Part shown: positions 9,463 to 20,266 of the stretch, in pieces
How the letters are laid out: each line of letters starts with the position of its first letter
Numbering within the stretch: position 1 is the first letter of the stretch
Source: Sphingopyxis bauzanensis
GTDB lineage: Bacteria; Pseudomonadota; Alphaproteobacteria; Sphingomonadales; Sphingomonadaceae
DNA length: 64,000 nt
NCBI RefSeq assembly: GCF_002205675.1
Contig: NZ_NISK01000004.1
Span: 519,969-583,968 of the forward strand
Reading direction: 5' to 3'
Translations under genes and position numbers: made by a program
The notes under the pieces: generated by a model
Seen by the model: only the letters and a program-made list of their open reading frames with translations
Databases searched by the model: none
Told to the model about the DNA's origin: nothing

Positions 9463-12348
9463 TTAGTTAATCGGAGTCGCTGTTTCGACCGTCAAACCCA
9501 ATCCGTCAAGCTGCGGTTTGACCACCGCCGCATCGCCAACGACGACATAGACAAGATCGTCGGTGCTCAGCGCCTTGCGCGCCGCCGCGTCGATTTCGGC
9601 CGTGGTCATCGCTTCATAAGTGGCGGGCAGCGTCTCGTAATAATTGTCGGGGCGACCGAATTTGACGATCTGCCGCAGTCCGGCGAGCACATCGGCCGAA
9701 GTTTCGAAGCTGCCCGGCAATTCGCGCACGCTGCCGTTGATCGTGCGCTCCAGCTCTTCCTTGGTCACCCCCTTGTCGGCGAGGAAGCCCTTGAGGTCTT
9801 TTTGCAGTTCCTTGATCGAGTCGCCGGTCCGGTCGGCCTGCACCGGCGCGACAGCGACCCAGCTCAGCCGGTCGGTTTCACCCGAAATGCGGCTGCGCAC
9901 GCCATAGGACCAGCCTTTGGTCTCGCGCAAATTGGTGTTGAAGCGCGACAGGAAATTGCCGCCGAAAATATCGTTCGCCGAACGCAGCACTTCCAGCTGG
10001 TCACCACCCTTCGCGTCGAGCACCTTGCCCGCCAGGATCACCGACTGCGGCGATTTGGGGCGGTCGAAGAGCACGATACGCGGCTTGGGCGCCGGGATTG
10101 CGATGTCGAAATTCTTGACCGGTTTCGCCGTTTTCGGCGCCTTCCACTGGCCCAGCGTCGCGTCGAGCTGCTTCTTCACCTCGGCCAGCGTGGTGTCGCC
10201 GACGACGAAGACCCGCGCATTGTCGGGGCGGATCCACGCACCATGGAACGCCGCCAACTGATCACGCGTCGCCGCTTCGACAGCCTTGGCGTCGCCCAGC
10301 CCCGACGGCGGAATGCCATAAGGATGCTCGGCGCCATAGAGCATCGGCGCCATCAGCCGCGATGCGATGGCGTTCGGATTGTTGAGTTCGGCCTTCAGCC
10401 GGTTGAGCTGCTGCGCGCGAACCCGCTCCAGCTCCTTGGCATCGAACGCCGGGTTGCGGATATAGTCGGCGAGCAGCGACAGCGACGCGCCCAGATTGGG
10501 CTTCAAGGCGAACAGGCTGAACACCGTTTCGTCGGCGTTGGCGGTCGCATCGATCTGCGCGCCGAGCCGTTCCTTCGCTTCAGCAAAGGCGATCGAATTG
10601 AGGTTGGTCGTGCCTTCGTCCATCAGGCTGAGCATCAGCGATTGGGTACCGAGCGCACTGTGCGGATCGGCAGCATAGCCCGCGTCAAAGCTGACCGCGA
10701 CGTTGACCGTCGGCACCGTCGTACGGCGGGCGAAGATGACCTCGACGCCGTTTTTGAGCTTGGTGCGTTCGATCGCCGGGAAGTCGAGCGCAGTGAGATC
10801 GGCGACCGCGGGCAGTTGTGAGCGGTCGGCAATCGAGGTCGCCGCGCCGACACCGGTATCGGGGCCGACATCGCCAAGCGCCGCGTTCCAGTACCGATCA
10901 GGCGCCACGGCCTCGGTGATCTTACCCGCCGTCACCGCGCCGCCGCGGTTCTCGCCGCCTTCGGTGCGTTCGCCGGGGGTATAGGTCAGCGAGAAGGCCG
11001 GGCGCGACATCCATTTGCGCGCCACCGCTGCGACCTGTTCAGGGGTCGATTGGGCCATCCGGTCGAGCTCGACCTTGTAATAGCCCGGATCGTTCGAATA
11101 GAGCGCCCCCTCGGCCAGCGTGACCGCCTTGCCGCCAAAGCCACCAACCGATTCGAGCCCCGAGATGGTGCCGCCCAGATAGCTCGCAGCGGCGCGCTGC
11201 AGTTCGTCGGCAGTCGGGCCGGTTGCAAGGAATTTGGCGATTTCTTCGTCGAGCTTCTTGCCAACCGCCGCCACATCGGTTCCGGGCTTCACATCGGCCT
11301 GGATGATCAGGATGCCGGCATCTTCAAACGGCTGGGCAAAGGCAGCAACGCTTACCGCGACGGGGTCGGTGCGGACCATCGCATTGTCGAGCCGCGACGA
11401 CGACAGGCCGCCGAGCACGGCGGTCGCCATCTGGAGCGGCACGGCTTCGGCATCGTTCAGCCCGGGGATCGCCCACATGCGATAGATGCGCGGGGTCGGG
11501 ATGAGATCCTTGACCTCCTTCGCCAGCGGCGCGGGCAAGGTCGGGACGGTCGTCTGGGGTGCAGTGATTTCGGGACCGCGCGGGATGTCGCCGAACCACT
11601 CCTCCACCTTGGCCTTGGCGGTGGCGACGTCGACGTCGCCCGCCAGCACCAGCACCGCATTGTTCGGGCCGTAATTATCGGTGAACCACTTCTTCACATC
11701 GTCAAGGCTCGCCGAATTGAGGTCGGCCATCGAACCGATGGTGCTGTGGTGATAGGGATGACCCTTGGGGAACAGGTTCTCGAAAATCTCGTAGCGCAAC
11801 AGGCCATAGGGGTTGTTGTCGCCCTGGCGCTTTTCGTTCTGGACGACGCCGCGCTGGTTATCGAGCTTTTCCTGCGTCACCGCGCCGAGCAGATGCCCCA
11901 TGCGGTCGCTTTCGAGGAACAGCGCGCGGTCGAGCGCGCCGGTCGGCACGGTCTCGAAATAATTGGTGCGGTCGACGCTGGTCGTGCCGTTGCTGTCGGT
12001 CGCGCCGACCTGTTGCAGCGGTTCAAAGAAATCGCCGGGGGCGTTCTCCGACCCGTTGAACATCAGATGTTCGAACAGATGAGCAAAGCCCGTCTTGCCC
12101 TTGGGCTCATGCTTCGACCCGACGCGGTACCATACCGACACCGCGACGACGGGCGCCTTGCGATCTTCGTGCACGATCACGCGCAGGCCGTTGTTGAGGG
12201 TGAAGGCCTCGTAGGGAATGTCGACCGCCTTCACCAGATCGGCGATCGGCGCCGGATCGGCGGCCTTGGCCTTGGCGAGCGCGGGGCCGGCGGCGACGAG
12301 CGAGGTAGTCACCGCCAGAGCAAGGGCGAAACGATGGAAACGTGGCAT
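9463..12348 (-). CDS. Secreted two-domain M16 zinc metallopeptidase (PqqL/insulinase-like)
   Basis: A 961-residue protein with a signal peptide (AVTTSLVAAGPALA, cleavage about residue 25). The first M16 domain has the inverted zinc motif HLFEH (His90, Glu93, His94) with the third ligand Glu172 in VVQNEKRQ, so it should be an active peptidase. The second half repeats the fold without the zinc motif, as usual for the substrate-clamping half. It probably degrades peptides in the periplasm. The frame is open to 12453, but ATG 12348 has AGAGG about 6 bases upstream and starts directly at the signal peptide. It follows the penicillin acylase gene on the same strand, so the two may be co-transcribed. 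Confidence 0.92.
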   Translation of the reverse strand: MPRFHRFALALAVTTSLVAAGPALAKAKAADPAPIADLVKAVDIPYEAFTLNNGLRVIVHEDRKAPVVAVSVWYRVGSKHEPKGKTGFAHLFEHLMFNGSENAPGDFFEPLQQVGATDSNGTTSVDRTNYFETVPTGALDRALFLESDRMGHLLGAVTQEKLDNQRGVVQNEKRQGDNNPYGLLRYEIFENLFPKGHPYHHSTIGSMADLNSASLDDVKKWFTDNYGPNNAVLVLAGDVDVATAKAKVEEWFGDIPRGPEITAPQTTVPTLPAPLAKEVKDLIPTPRIYRMWAIPGLNDAEAVPLQMATAVLGGLSSSRLDNAMVRTDPVAVSVAAFAQPFEDAGILIIQADVKPGTDVAAVGKKLDEEIAKFLATGPTADELQRAAASYLGGTISGLESVGGFGGKAVTLAEGALYSNDPGYYKVELDRMAQSTPEQVAAVARKWMSRPAFSLTYTPGERTEGGENRGGAVTAGKITEAVAPDRYWNAALGDVGPDTGVGAATSIADRSQLPAVADLTALDFPAIERTKLKNGVEVIFARRTTVPTVNVAVSFDAGYAADPHSALGTQSLMLSLMDEGTTNLNSIAFAEAKERLGAQIDATANADETVFSLFALKPNLGASLSLLADYIRNPAFDAKELERVRAQQLNRLKAELNNPNAIASRLMAPMLYGAEHPYGIPPSGLGDAKAVEAATRDQLAAFHGAWIRPDNARVFVVGDTTLAEVKKQLDATLGQWKAPKTAKPVKNFDIAIPAPKPRIVLFDRPKSPQSVILAGKVLDAKGGDQLEVLRSANDIFGGNFLSRFNTNLRETKGWSYGVRSRISGETDRLSWVAVAPVQADRTGDSIKELQKDLKGFLADKGVTKEELERTINGSVRELPGSFETSADVLAGLRQIVKFGRPDNYYETLPATYEAMTTAEIDAAARKALSTDDLVYVVVGDAAVVKPQLDGLGLTVETATPIN

Positions 12349-12449
12349 GGGCATCCTCTGGGATAATTGTGGCAGACGCGATATGGCCTGCTTACGAGCG
12401 GGTGCCGGACGGCACTGTATCAACGGTCTAGGACAGGCTTTCGGAGCTT

Positions 12450-14606
12450 TCAAGGCCGATAGAAGCGCGCCCCGCTGGCTTTCAGCGCCGCTGGATCGAA
12501 CAGCACGGGTTTGACCTGATGGCGCACGAACAGCGGTGCCTGATCGTTATAATGCGGGCTTTCGGGCCGCGTCGTCGCCGAACCAAAGGGCTGGATCGAT
12601 TCCGAGCGGACCCGCCCCTGTTTGTCCCAGGTCATGAACATGATGAAGCTGTCGCCGTGGCGTACCTTCAACCGGCCGTCGGGTTCGGCATCCCACAGGG
12701 TCGACGCGCGCACTGTATCATTGCCGCCATCAAGCGGCAGGTCGATCCGGTAGGCGCCTTCCCCATGGCGCAACCGCAGGACGGTACCGAGTTTGGGGTC
12801 GAGCCCGCCAAAATGTGTCTGCAAATGCGTCACGGTCTCGGCCAGCACTGTGCGGGGATCGGGACCGGCCCGGCGCTGGTAATGGCTGCCGTTCGCGGGG
12901 CGCAGCACCATCAGTGCCAGCGCATCGCCCTTCCCCTTGCCGTCGAGGTTCCAGTCCCAGCGGCGCAGCAGGTTTTGCGCGTCGACCAGCGCCGGGTCGT
13001 TCTTGACGTTCAGCGCCAGCAAGCGATCCATCCACGACTTCGCGTAACCGGTCTTTGCATAAGCGGTGTCATATTTGATCGCCTTTAATCGCGCCTCGTC
13101 GATCTGGCCCGATGCTTCGAACAGGTCGATCAGCCGCGTCGCGCGATTGGTCATGTCATCCTCGACCCCGAGCAGCGGCGAGAAGGCCGCCGCGTCAAGT
13201 TCGTCGCCCGGTCCCGCTGCGACCCATGGCGTGTTGTTGGCGTTCATCACATAGCCCGAGCGCGGATTGACCAGCGCAGGGGCGCGGTCGAACGGCAGCG
13301 TTTTTGTCCATAGTGCCGCCGATGTGTCACCCGGCAGTACGCCGCGCCAGTTGAACCCGTCGGGTCGATCGGGGAACATCGCGTTATAGAACAGGCCGAT
13401 ATTGCCCCTGGCATCGGCGTAGATGAAATTGGTCGCGGGCACGCCCTGACCCGCCATCGCAGCGCGCCATTCGGTGAAATCCTTTGCCTTGTTCAGCCGG
13501 TAATATTGGGTGACCATCGCCGACTGGTCGATGCCTGCGTAACGGATCGCAAAGGCACCCTTCTCATTCTTGACCACCGGGCCATGGACCGAGCGATAGA
13601 TGGAGCGCGGGATCGGCAGCACGAACGGACCGAATTTCACCTTCAGCCAGACGCGCTTTTCCTCCAGCGGCCGCCACGCGCCGTCGTAGCGATATTGGTC
13701 GCCGTTCTCATTCAGCACGAGCTCGTACACATCGATCAGGTCGGGGCGATTGACCGTGTTGGTCCAGCCGAGATATTTGTTATGCCCCAGGAAAGGATAG
13801 GGCGAACCGGGAAAATTCGCGCCCGCGAAATCCCAGCCTTCCTCGCTATGGACCACCAGCTCGTACCAGGCGACGCCGCCGGTCCACGGCTGGTGCGAGT
13901 TCGACACCAACCGGGTCGCGCCATCGGTCGAGCGCGCTGGCGCCACTGCCATCGCGTTCGATCCGTTCGACGCCGGGTCGCTGCCCACCGGCGTGTCAGC
14001 GCGCGGCACGATCTTGCCCGTCGCGTCGAGCGCCGGACCGCCCTCGCGGTTCAGCGGCTTGCCCTCGACCAGCGATCCGAGCACCGAATCGAGCCCGAAG
14101 AAAAAGGGCGAGCGCAGCACAAAGCCCGCGACGACATCTTCGCCGGTCACCGGGAACAGCCCCGACAGTCGCACTTCACCGGGATGCTTGTCGGCGTAAC
14201 GGTTGAGTCCCGCCGCATAAGCGGTGAACAGCACTTTCACATCGGCGGGCAGGCGCGGCCAGTCGCGCGCGGTCGTCGCGCGGACATCGAGGAGCGCCGC
14301 AGCATAATCGACCTTCGCGCCATCCTCACCCAGCATCGCCCCGGCGCGCCCGCGCGTCATCGCGAGCACTTCCTGCAAGGTCGCAAAATCATCCTCGGCG
14401 TGGGCGTAGGCGACGCCATAGGCGACGTCGGCGTCGGTCTTGCCAAAGATATGCGGCACCCCGAACTTGTCGCGCGCGATGCGAACATCCTGCGGCTTAT
14501 ATGCTGGCGCAGCAGGCGCCTCGGCGATCAGCGGCTCCCACAGCGCCAGCGACGCGGCGGTGACGATCAGCAACAGCAGAATTCCCAGCAAAATCCGTCG
14601 CAGCAT
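12450..14606 (-). CDS. Penicillin acylase family protein (N-terminal nucleophile amidase)
   Basis: A 718-residue Ntn-hydrolase of the penicillin amidase / acyl-homoserine-lactone acylase superfamily. It starts with a hydrophobic signal or anchor (LLGILLLLIVTAASLALW). The alpha-subunit part is followed by NGSNAMAVAP, where the precursor should cleave before Ser216 to expose the catalytic N-terminal serine of the beta subunit. Downstream motifs (SNSHQPWTGG, GHNKYLGWTNT) match the family. It hydrolyses amide bonds of acylated substrates in the periplasm; penicillin, N-acyl-homoserine lactone and lipopeptides are all possible, and the substrate cannot be read from sequence. The gene is divergent from the aminopeptidase gene, with promoters expected at 14607-14751. 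Confidence 0.92.
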   Translation of the reverse strand: MLRRILLGILLLLIVTAASLALWEPLIAEAPAAPAYKPQDVRIARDKFGVPHIFGKTDADVAYGVAYAHAEDDFATLQEVLAMTRGRAGAMLGEDGAKVDYAAALLDVRATTARDWPRLPADVKVLFTAYAAGLNRYADKHPGEVRLSGLFPVTGEDVVAGFVLRSPFFFGLDSVLGSLVEGKPLNREGGPALDATGKIVPRADTPVGSDPASNGSNAMAVAPARSTDGATRLVSNSHQPWTGGVAWYELVVHSEEGWDFAGANFPGSPYPFLGHNKYLGWTNTVNRPDLIDVYELVLNENGDQYRYDGAWRPLEEKRVWLKVKFGPFVLPIPRSIYRSVHGPVVKNEKGAFAIRYAGIDQSAMVTQYYRLNKAKDFTEWRAAMAGQGVPATNFIYADARGNIGLFYNAMFPDRPDGFNWRGVLPGDTSAALWTKTLPFDRAPALVNPRSGYVMNANNTPWVAAGPGDELDAAAFSPLLGVEDDMTNRATRLIDLFEASGQIDEARLKAIKYDTAYAKTGYAKSWMDRLLALNVKNDPALVDAQNLLRRWDWNLDGKGKGDALALMVLRPANGSHYQRRAGPDPRTVLAETVTHLQTHFGGLDPKLGTVLRLRHGEGAYRIDLPLDGGNDTVRASTLWDAEPDGRLKVRHGDSFIMFMTWDKQGRVRSESIQPFGSATTRPESPHYNDQAPLFVRHQVKPVLFDPAALKASGARFYRP

Positions 14607-14751
14607 CTCTGGTCCTCTTCATGCGCCCGATCCGCGTCTGTCTGACCGCCATGTCGTCCGATGGCAAGCGACTGTCGTTCGTCGAGCAGAATTTGCGAAC
14701 TGTCGTCGGCAGGCTATGCAACCTGTCATCGTATTGAACGGGGAAATTTCC

Positions 14752-16323
14752 ATGAATCACAAAAGCCTGCTTCTTGCCGCGTGCCTGTCGTTGACCTTCG
14801 CTCCGCCCGCCTTTGCACAGACAGTGACCGGGTCGGGCGTCGTTCCGGCGACCGCCGCTAACAGCGCCGAACGCGCGATCGGCTTTGCGGCCAACGCGCC
14901 AGCGAGCGGCGCGCTCGTCATCGTAATGACCGACGCGACGTTGCCGCTGCTCGATGGCGTCGCGTTCAGCGCCCCCGAGCGCCAGGCCGTGGCCGCTGCG
15001 ATTGCGGCAGCGACATTTGACGGCAAGGCCGGATCGACGCTGTCGCTGCGCGGGATCGGCGCGCATTCGCGCATCCTGCTCGTCGGCACTGGCGCCACCC
15101 CGACATCGCTCGCCCTCGCCGAAGCAGGCGGCAAAGCGGCGCAGGAACTGAAAAGCGAAGCCCAGCCGGTCGTGATCGCGGGAGCGTTCGGCGACACGTC
15201 AGCCGCCGACGTCGCTTATGGCTTCGCGCTTGGTCAGTATCGCTTCGACCGGTACAAGACCGTCGACAAAAAGGCACCGCCGACCGGTGCGGTCACCCTG
15301 GTCGGCGCCGATCCTGCGGCGGCCGAAGCCGCCTTTACGTCGCGGTGGAAACCGCTGGCCGACGGCGTCCGCCTGTCGCGCGACCTTGCCAACGAGCCCG
15401 CCAACGTCATCTATCCCGAAAGCTTCGTCGCCGAAGTACGCAAGGCATTCACCGGTGTTGCAGGCGTCAGCATCGAGGTTCTCGACGAAGCCGCGATGCG
15501 GCGGTTGAACATGGGCAATATCGTCGGCGTCGGCCAGGGCAGTCCGCGCGGATCGCGCATGATGCTGGTGCGCTATCGCGGCAGCGGCGCTCCCGCCGCG
15601 CCGCTGGCGCTGGTCGGCAAGGGCATCACCTTTGATACCGGCGGCATCTCGATCAAGCCGTCGGCGAATATGGGCAATATGAAGGGCGATATGTCGGGCG
15701 CCGCATCCGTAATGGGCGCCGCGCTGTCGCTGGCCAAGTCGCGCGCGCCGGTGCATGTCGTGGCCGTTGCAGCGCTGGCCGAAAACATGCCCGACGGCAA
15801 CGCCATGCGTCCCGCCGATGTGATCCGCACCATGTCGGGCAAGACGGTAGAGATCGTCAGCACCGACGCCGAGGGACGCCTCGTCCTCGCCGATGCCAAC
15901 GAATATGTCGCGCAAGCCTATAAGCCGCGCGCGATCGTCAACATTGCGACGCTGACCGGTGCGATCGTCGGGGCGCTATCGGATCAATATGCCGGACTCT
16001 TCTCGCGCGACGAGGCGCTCGCGGCAAAGCTTCTGGCCGCAGGTACTGCAAGCGGCGAGGAACTATGGCGCATGCCACTCCACAAGAATTTTTTCGATCG
16101 GCTGAAATCCGACGTCGCCGATATCCGCAATGGCGGCAGTGACGGTCCGGGCGCCAGTACCGGTGCGCATTTCATCGGCTTCTTCGTCGACGATGCAATG
16201 CCGTGGGCGCATCTCGACATCGCCGGAGTCAATCGCAGCGAAAAGACAAACCCGTTGACGCCGAAAGGCATGACGGGCTTCGGCGTGCGCTTGCTCGATC
16301 AACTGGCGCGCAGCGGGGAATAG
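14752..16323 (+). CDS. pepA: Exported leucyl aminopeptidase (M17)
   Basis: A 523-residue M17 metallo-exopeptidase that removes N-terminal residues from peptides. The catalytic core is clear: GKGITFDTGGISIKPS (metal and active-site Lys), GNMKGDMSGAASV, and STDAEGRLVLAD, close to the family signature NTDAEGRL but with Ser in place of Asn. Unlike cytosolic PepA it starts with a clean signal peptide (LLLAACLSLTFAPPAFAQ), so it should act in the periplasm. The frame is open far upstream, but ATG 14752 follows GGGGA at 8-9 bases and begins at the signal peptide. Together with the M16 peptidase and the acylase across the divergent promoter it makes a periplasmic peptide-degradation neighbourhood. 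Confidence 0.93.
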   Translation: MNHKSLLLAACLSLTFAPPAFAQTVTGSGVVPATAANSAERAIGFAANAPASGALVIVMTDATLPLLDGVAFSAPERQAVAAAIAAATFDGKAGSTLSLRGIGAHSRILLVGTGATPTSLALAEAGGKAAQELKSEAQPVVIAGAFGDTSAADVAYGFALGQYRFDRYKTVDKKAPPTGAVTLVGADPAAAEAAFTSRWKPLADGVRLSRDLANEPANVIYPESFVAEVRKAFTGVAGVSIEVLDEAAMRRLNMGNIVGVGQGSPRGSRMMLVRYRGSGAPAAPLALVGKGITFDTGGISIKPSANMGNMKGDMSGAASVMGAALSLAKSRAPVHVVAVAALAENMPDGNAMRPADVIRTMSGKTVEIVSTDAEGRLVLADANEYVAQAYKPRAIVNIATLTGAIVGALSDQYAGLFSRDEALAAKLLAAGTASGEELWRMPLHKNFFDRLKSDVADIRNGGSDGPGASTGAHFIGFFVDDAMPWAHLDIAGVNRSEKTNPLTPKGMTGFGVRLLDQLARSGE

Positions 16324-16419
16324 CGATCTCCGATCCCGTTCGGGTCGAGCGACATCGAGACACCCTGAAGGCGCGCGCGTCCGCGGACATCTTGATGTCG
16401 GTCAATGCGAACGGGAACG

Positions 16420-16464
16420 GGAACGGGTAACAACCCCTTGTGTTGCCAAATAGCAACACTATCT
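16420..16464 (+). promoter_or_regulatory. Candidate stress promoter region of clpB with a perfect dyad
   Basis: Two overlapping stress-type promoter candidates lie upstream of clpB. The first is GGAAC (16420-16424), 16 bases, then TGTT (16441-16444), close to the alphaproteobacterial general-stress (EcfG) consensus GGAAC-N16-CGTT. The second is CTTGTG (16437-16442), 16 bases, CTATCT (16459-16464), resembling an RpoH promoter. Between them is a perfect 7-bp inverted repeat (gtgttgc 16440-16446 and gcaacac 16453-16459) with a 6-bp spacer. Promoter assignments are motif-based only. Confidence 0.4.
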
Positions 16465-16492
16465 TGCCAGACAAGAAAGGGGCTGATCCTCC

Positions 16493-19072
<2,580 letters not shown>

Positions 19073-19077
19073 CCATC

Positions 19078-19109
19078 CGCACCGGCTGACTGAAAAATCA
19101 GCCGGTGCG
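19078..19109 (+). terminator. Stem-loop after clpB
   Basis: A perfect 12-bp inverted repeat (19078-19089 with 19098-19109) with an 8-nt A-rich loop, 6 bases after the clpB stop. No T run follows on the plus strand, so it may be a weak terminator or an mRNA-stabilising 3' hairpin. It also sits between clpB and the convergent small gene at 19127. Confidence 0.5.
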
Positions 19110-19126
19110 CGGTTCAGCCAGTCGGG

Positions 19127-19441
19127 TCAGTTGCTCGAATTGACGGGGGCCCGCGTCATCGCTTCGGCGGTGTCGCGCGCATTCTGATTGCCCTGGGCCC
19201 ACGCCTGCTTCCACTGCTCGTTGGTGCGGCACACGCGCGCCTTTTTCACCCAAGAGCCGCTTTCCTCGATCTTGCGGCACTTTATGTAGTAGGGGTGGGT
19301 CATCGCCAGCCCCTCGTTATACGTCTTGATCTCGCTGTTCGTCATCGACGAGGGCGCCTTGTCGGGCGGCGTGCGATCGTCGGCCGGGACGGATGCCGCC
19401 GGAGTGGCCGCGAGCGCGAGAACGGTCAGGATATGCAGCAT
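19127..19441 (-). CDS. Small secreted two-Cys protein, paralogue 3 of a tandem family
   Basis: 104 residues with a signal peptide (LTVLALAATPAASVPA). The mature part contains the shared family core: a Met-Thr-x-x-Glu-Ile start, YNEGLAMTHPYYIKCRK, Gly-Ser-x-Val-Lys-Lys, RVCRTNEQWKQ and GNQNARDTAEAM. The two Cys residues, about 22 apart, could form a disulfide in the periplasm. No known function is recognised. It is the most downstream of three tandem minus-strand paralogues (19127, 19458, 19824), so a joint role and origin by duplication are likely. The ribosome site before its start is weak, suggesting co-expression with the upstream copies. Confidence 0.8.
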   Translation of the reverse strand: MLHILTVLALAATPAASVPADDRTPPDKAPSSMTNSEIKTYNEGLAMTHPYYIKCRKIEESGSWVKKARVCRTNEQWKQAWAQGNQNARDTAEAMTRAPVNSSN

Positions 19442-19457
19442 CGGGAAAGGTCTTTCG

Positions 19458-19808
19458 TTATTGCGGCTGGTTCGCCGGCATCAATTGTTCCTGGGGTTCC
19501 TGCGAATTGCTCCAGCCGCGCGCCAGCGTCTCCATCGAATCGCGCGCGTCCTGGTTGCCCTTGTCGGCAATCCGCTTCCACTGGAGGTTGGTGTTGCACA
19601 CGCGCAACTTCCTGACGAGCGAGCCGATCTGCTCGATCCGACGGCACCGGATATAGCCGGGGTCGGACATTGCAAGGCCGCTGTTATGCGCGTCGATTTC
19701 GTCCCCCGTCATCTCCGACGGCGTACGCGCGAGCGGCATATCGTCGCGCGCCAGCGCGGGAGTCACGACCAGCCCCGCCAACACCAAAAGCATCACCGTC
19801 TTGCGCAT
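19458..19808 (-). CDS. Small secreted two-Cys protein, paralogue 2 of a tandem family
   Basis: 116 residues with a signal peptide (VMLLVLAGLVVTPALA). The core matches its neighbours: EMTGDEIDAHNSGLAMSDPGYIRCRR, GSLVRKLRVCNTNLQWK and GNQDARDSMETL. It is the most divergent of the three and has a Gln/Pro-rich C-terminal extension of about 15 residues. A strong GGAGGGG lies just before its ATG. The gap to the downstream paralogue is only 16 bp, consistent with one transcript. The function is unknown. Confidence 0.8.
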   Translation of the reverse strand: MRKTVMLLVLAGLVVTPALARDDMPLARTPSEMTGDEIDAHNSGLAMSDPGYIRCRRIEQIGSLVRKLRVCNTNLQWKRIADKGNQDARDSMETLARGWSNSQEPQEQLMPANQPQ

Positions 19809-19823
19809 CGCCCCCTCCCCGGC

Positions 19824-20150
19824 TCAGTTCGAATTGCCCGCCTTGCTCGTCATCGCCTCGGCCGTATCGCGGGCGTTCTGGTTGCCCTTTTCGGTCACCA
19901 CCTTCCACTGCTGGTTGGTGTGGCAGACGCGGTTCTTCTTCACCAGCGACCCGATCTCGAACGTCTTGCGGCATTTGATATAATAGGGGTGGGTCTGCGC
20001 CAGCCCCTCGTTATACGCCTTGATCTCTGTCGGCGTCATCGCCGAGGGCGGCTGGGTCGGCGGCGCGCGATCGATGGCCGCGCCATCGTCGGCCGCCGCG
20101 GGGGCGGCGATCAGGGCGGCGGCGATCAACGCCGGGAATATTCTGGTCAT
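19824..20150 (-). CDS. Small secreted two-Cys protein, paralogue 1 of a tandem family
   Basis: 108 residues with a signal peptide (FPALIAAALIAAPAAA). The core is nearly the same as paralogue 3: YNEGLAQTHPYYIKCRK, GSLVKKNRVCHTNQQWK and GNQNARDTAEAM. The open frame extends to 20270, but ATG 20150 has GGAGGAA at good spacing and begins exactly at the signal peptide. It is the first gene of the three-member array. The closer match between copies 1 and 3 than to copy 2 may reflect gene conversion or a stepwise duplication. The function is unknown. Confidence 0.82.
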   Translation of the reverse strand: MTRIFPALIAAALIAAPAAADDGAAIDRAPPTQPPSAMTPTEIKAYNEGLAQTHPYYIKCRKTFEIGSLVKKNRVCHTNQQWKVVTEKGNQNARDTAEAMTSKAGNSN

Positions 20151-20266
20151 TGGTTCCTCCATGCCACCCGGCACGGGGCGGCGACATGGCTGCATCATAT
20201 GTCCTCCCGACCGCCTTCGCCAAGCGGAAAATCGGGCAATGGCGATGGTTGCCGACCGGCGACGGT

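Noticed and set aside
16411..16428. A CRISPR-like or longer tandem repeat from the GAACGG run before clpB
   Set aside because: Only about three 6-bp units with no spacers; simple short repeat.
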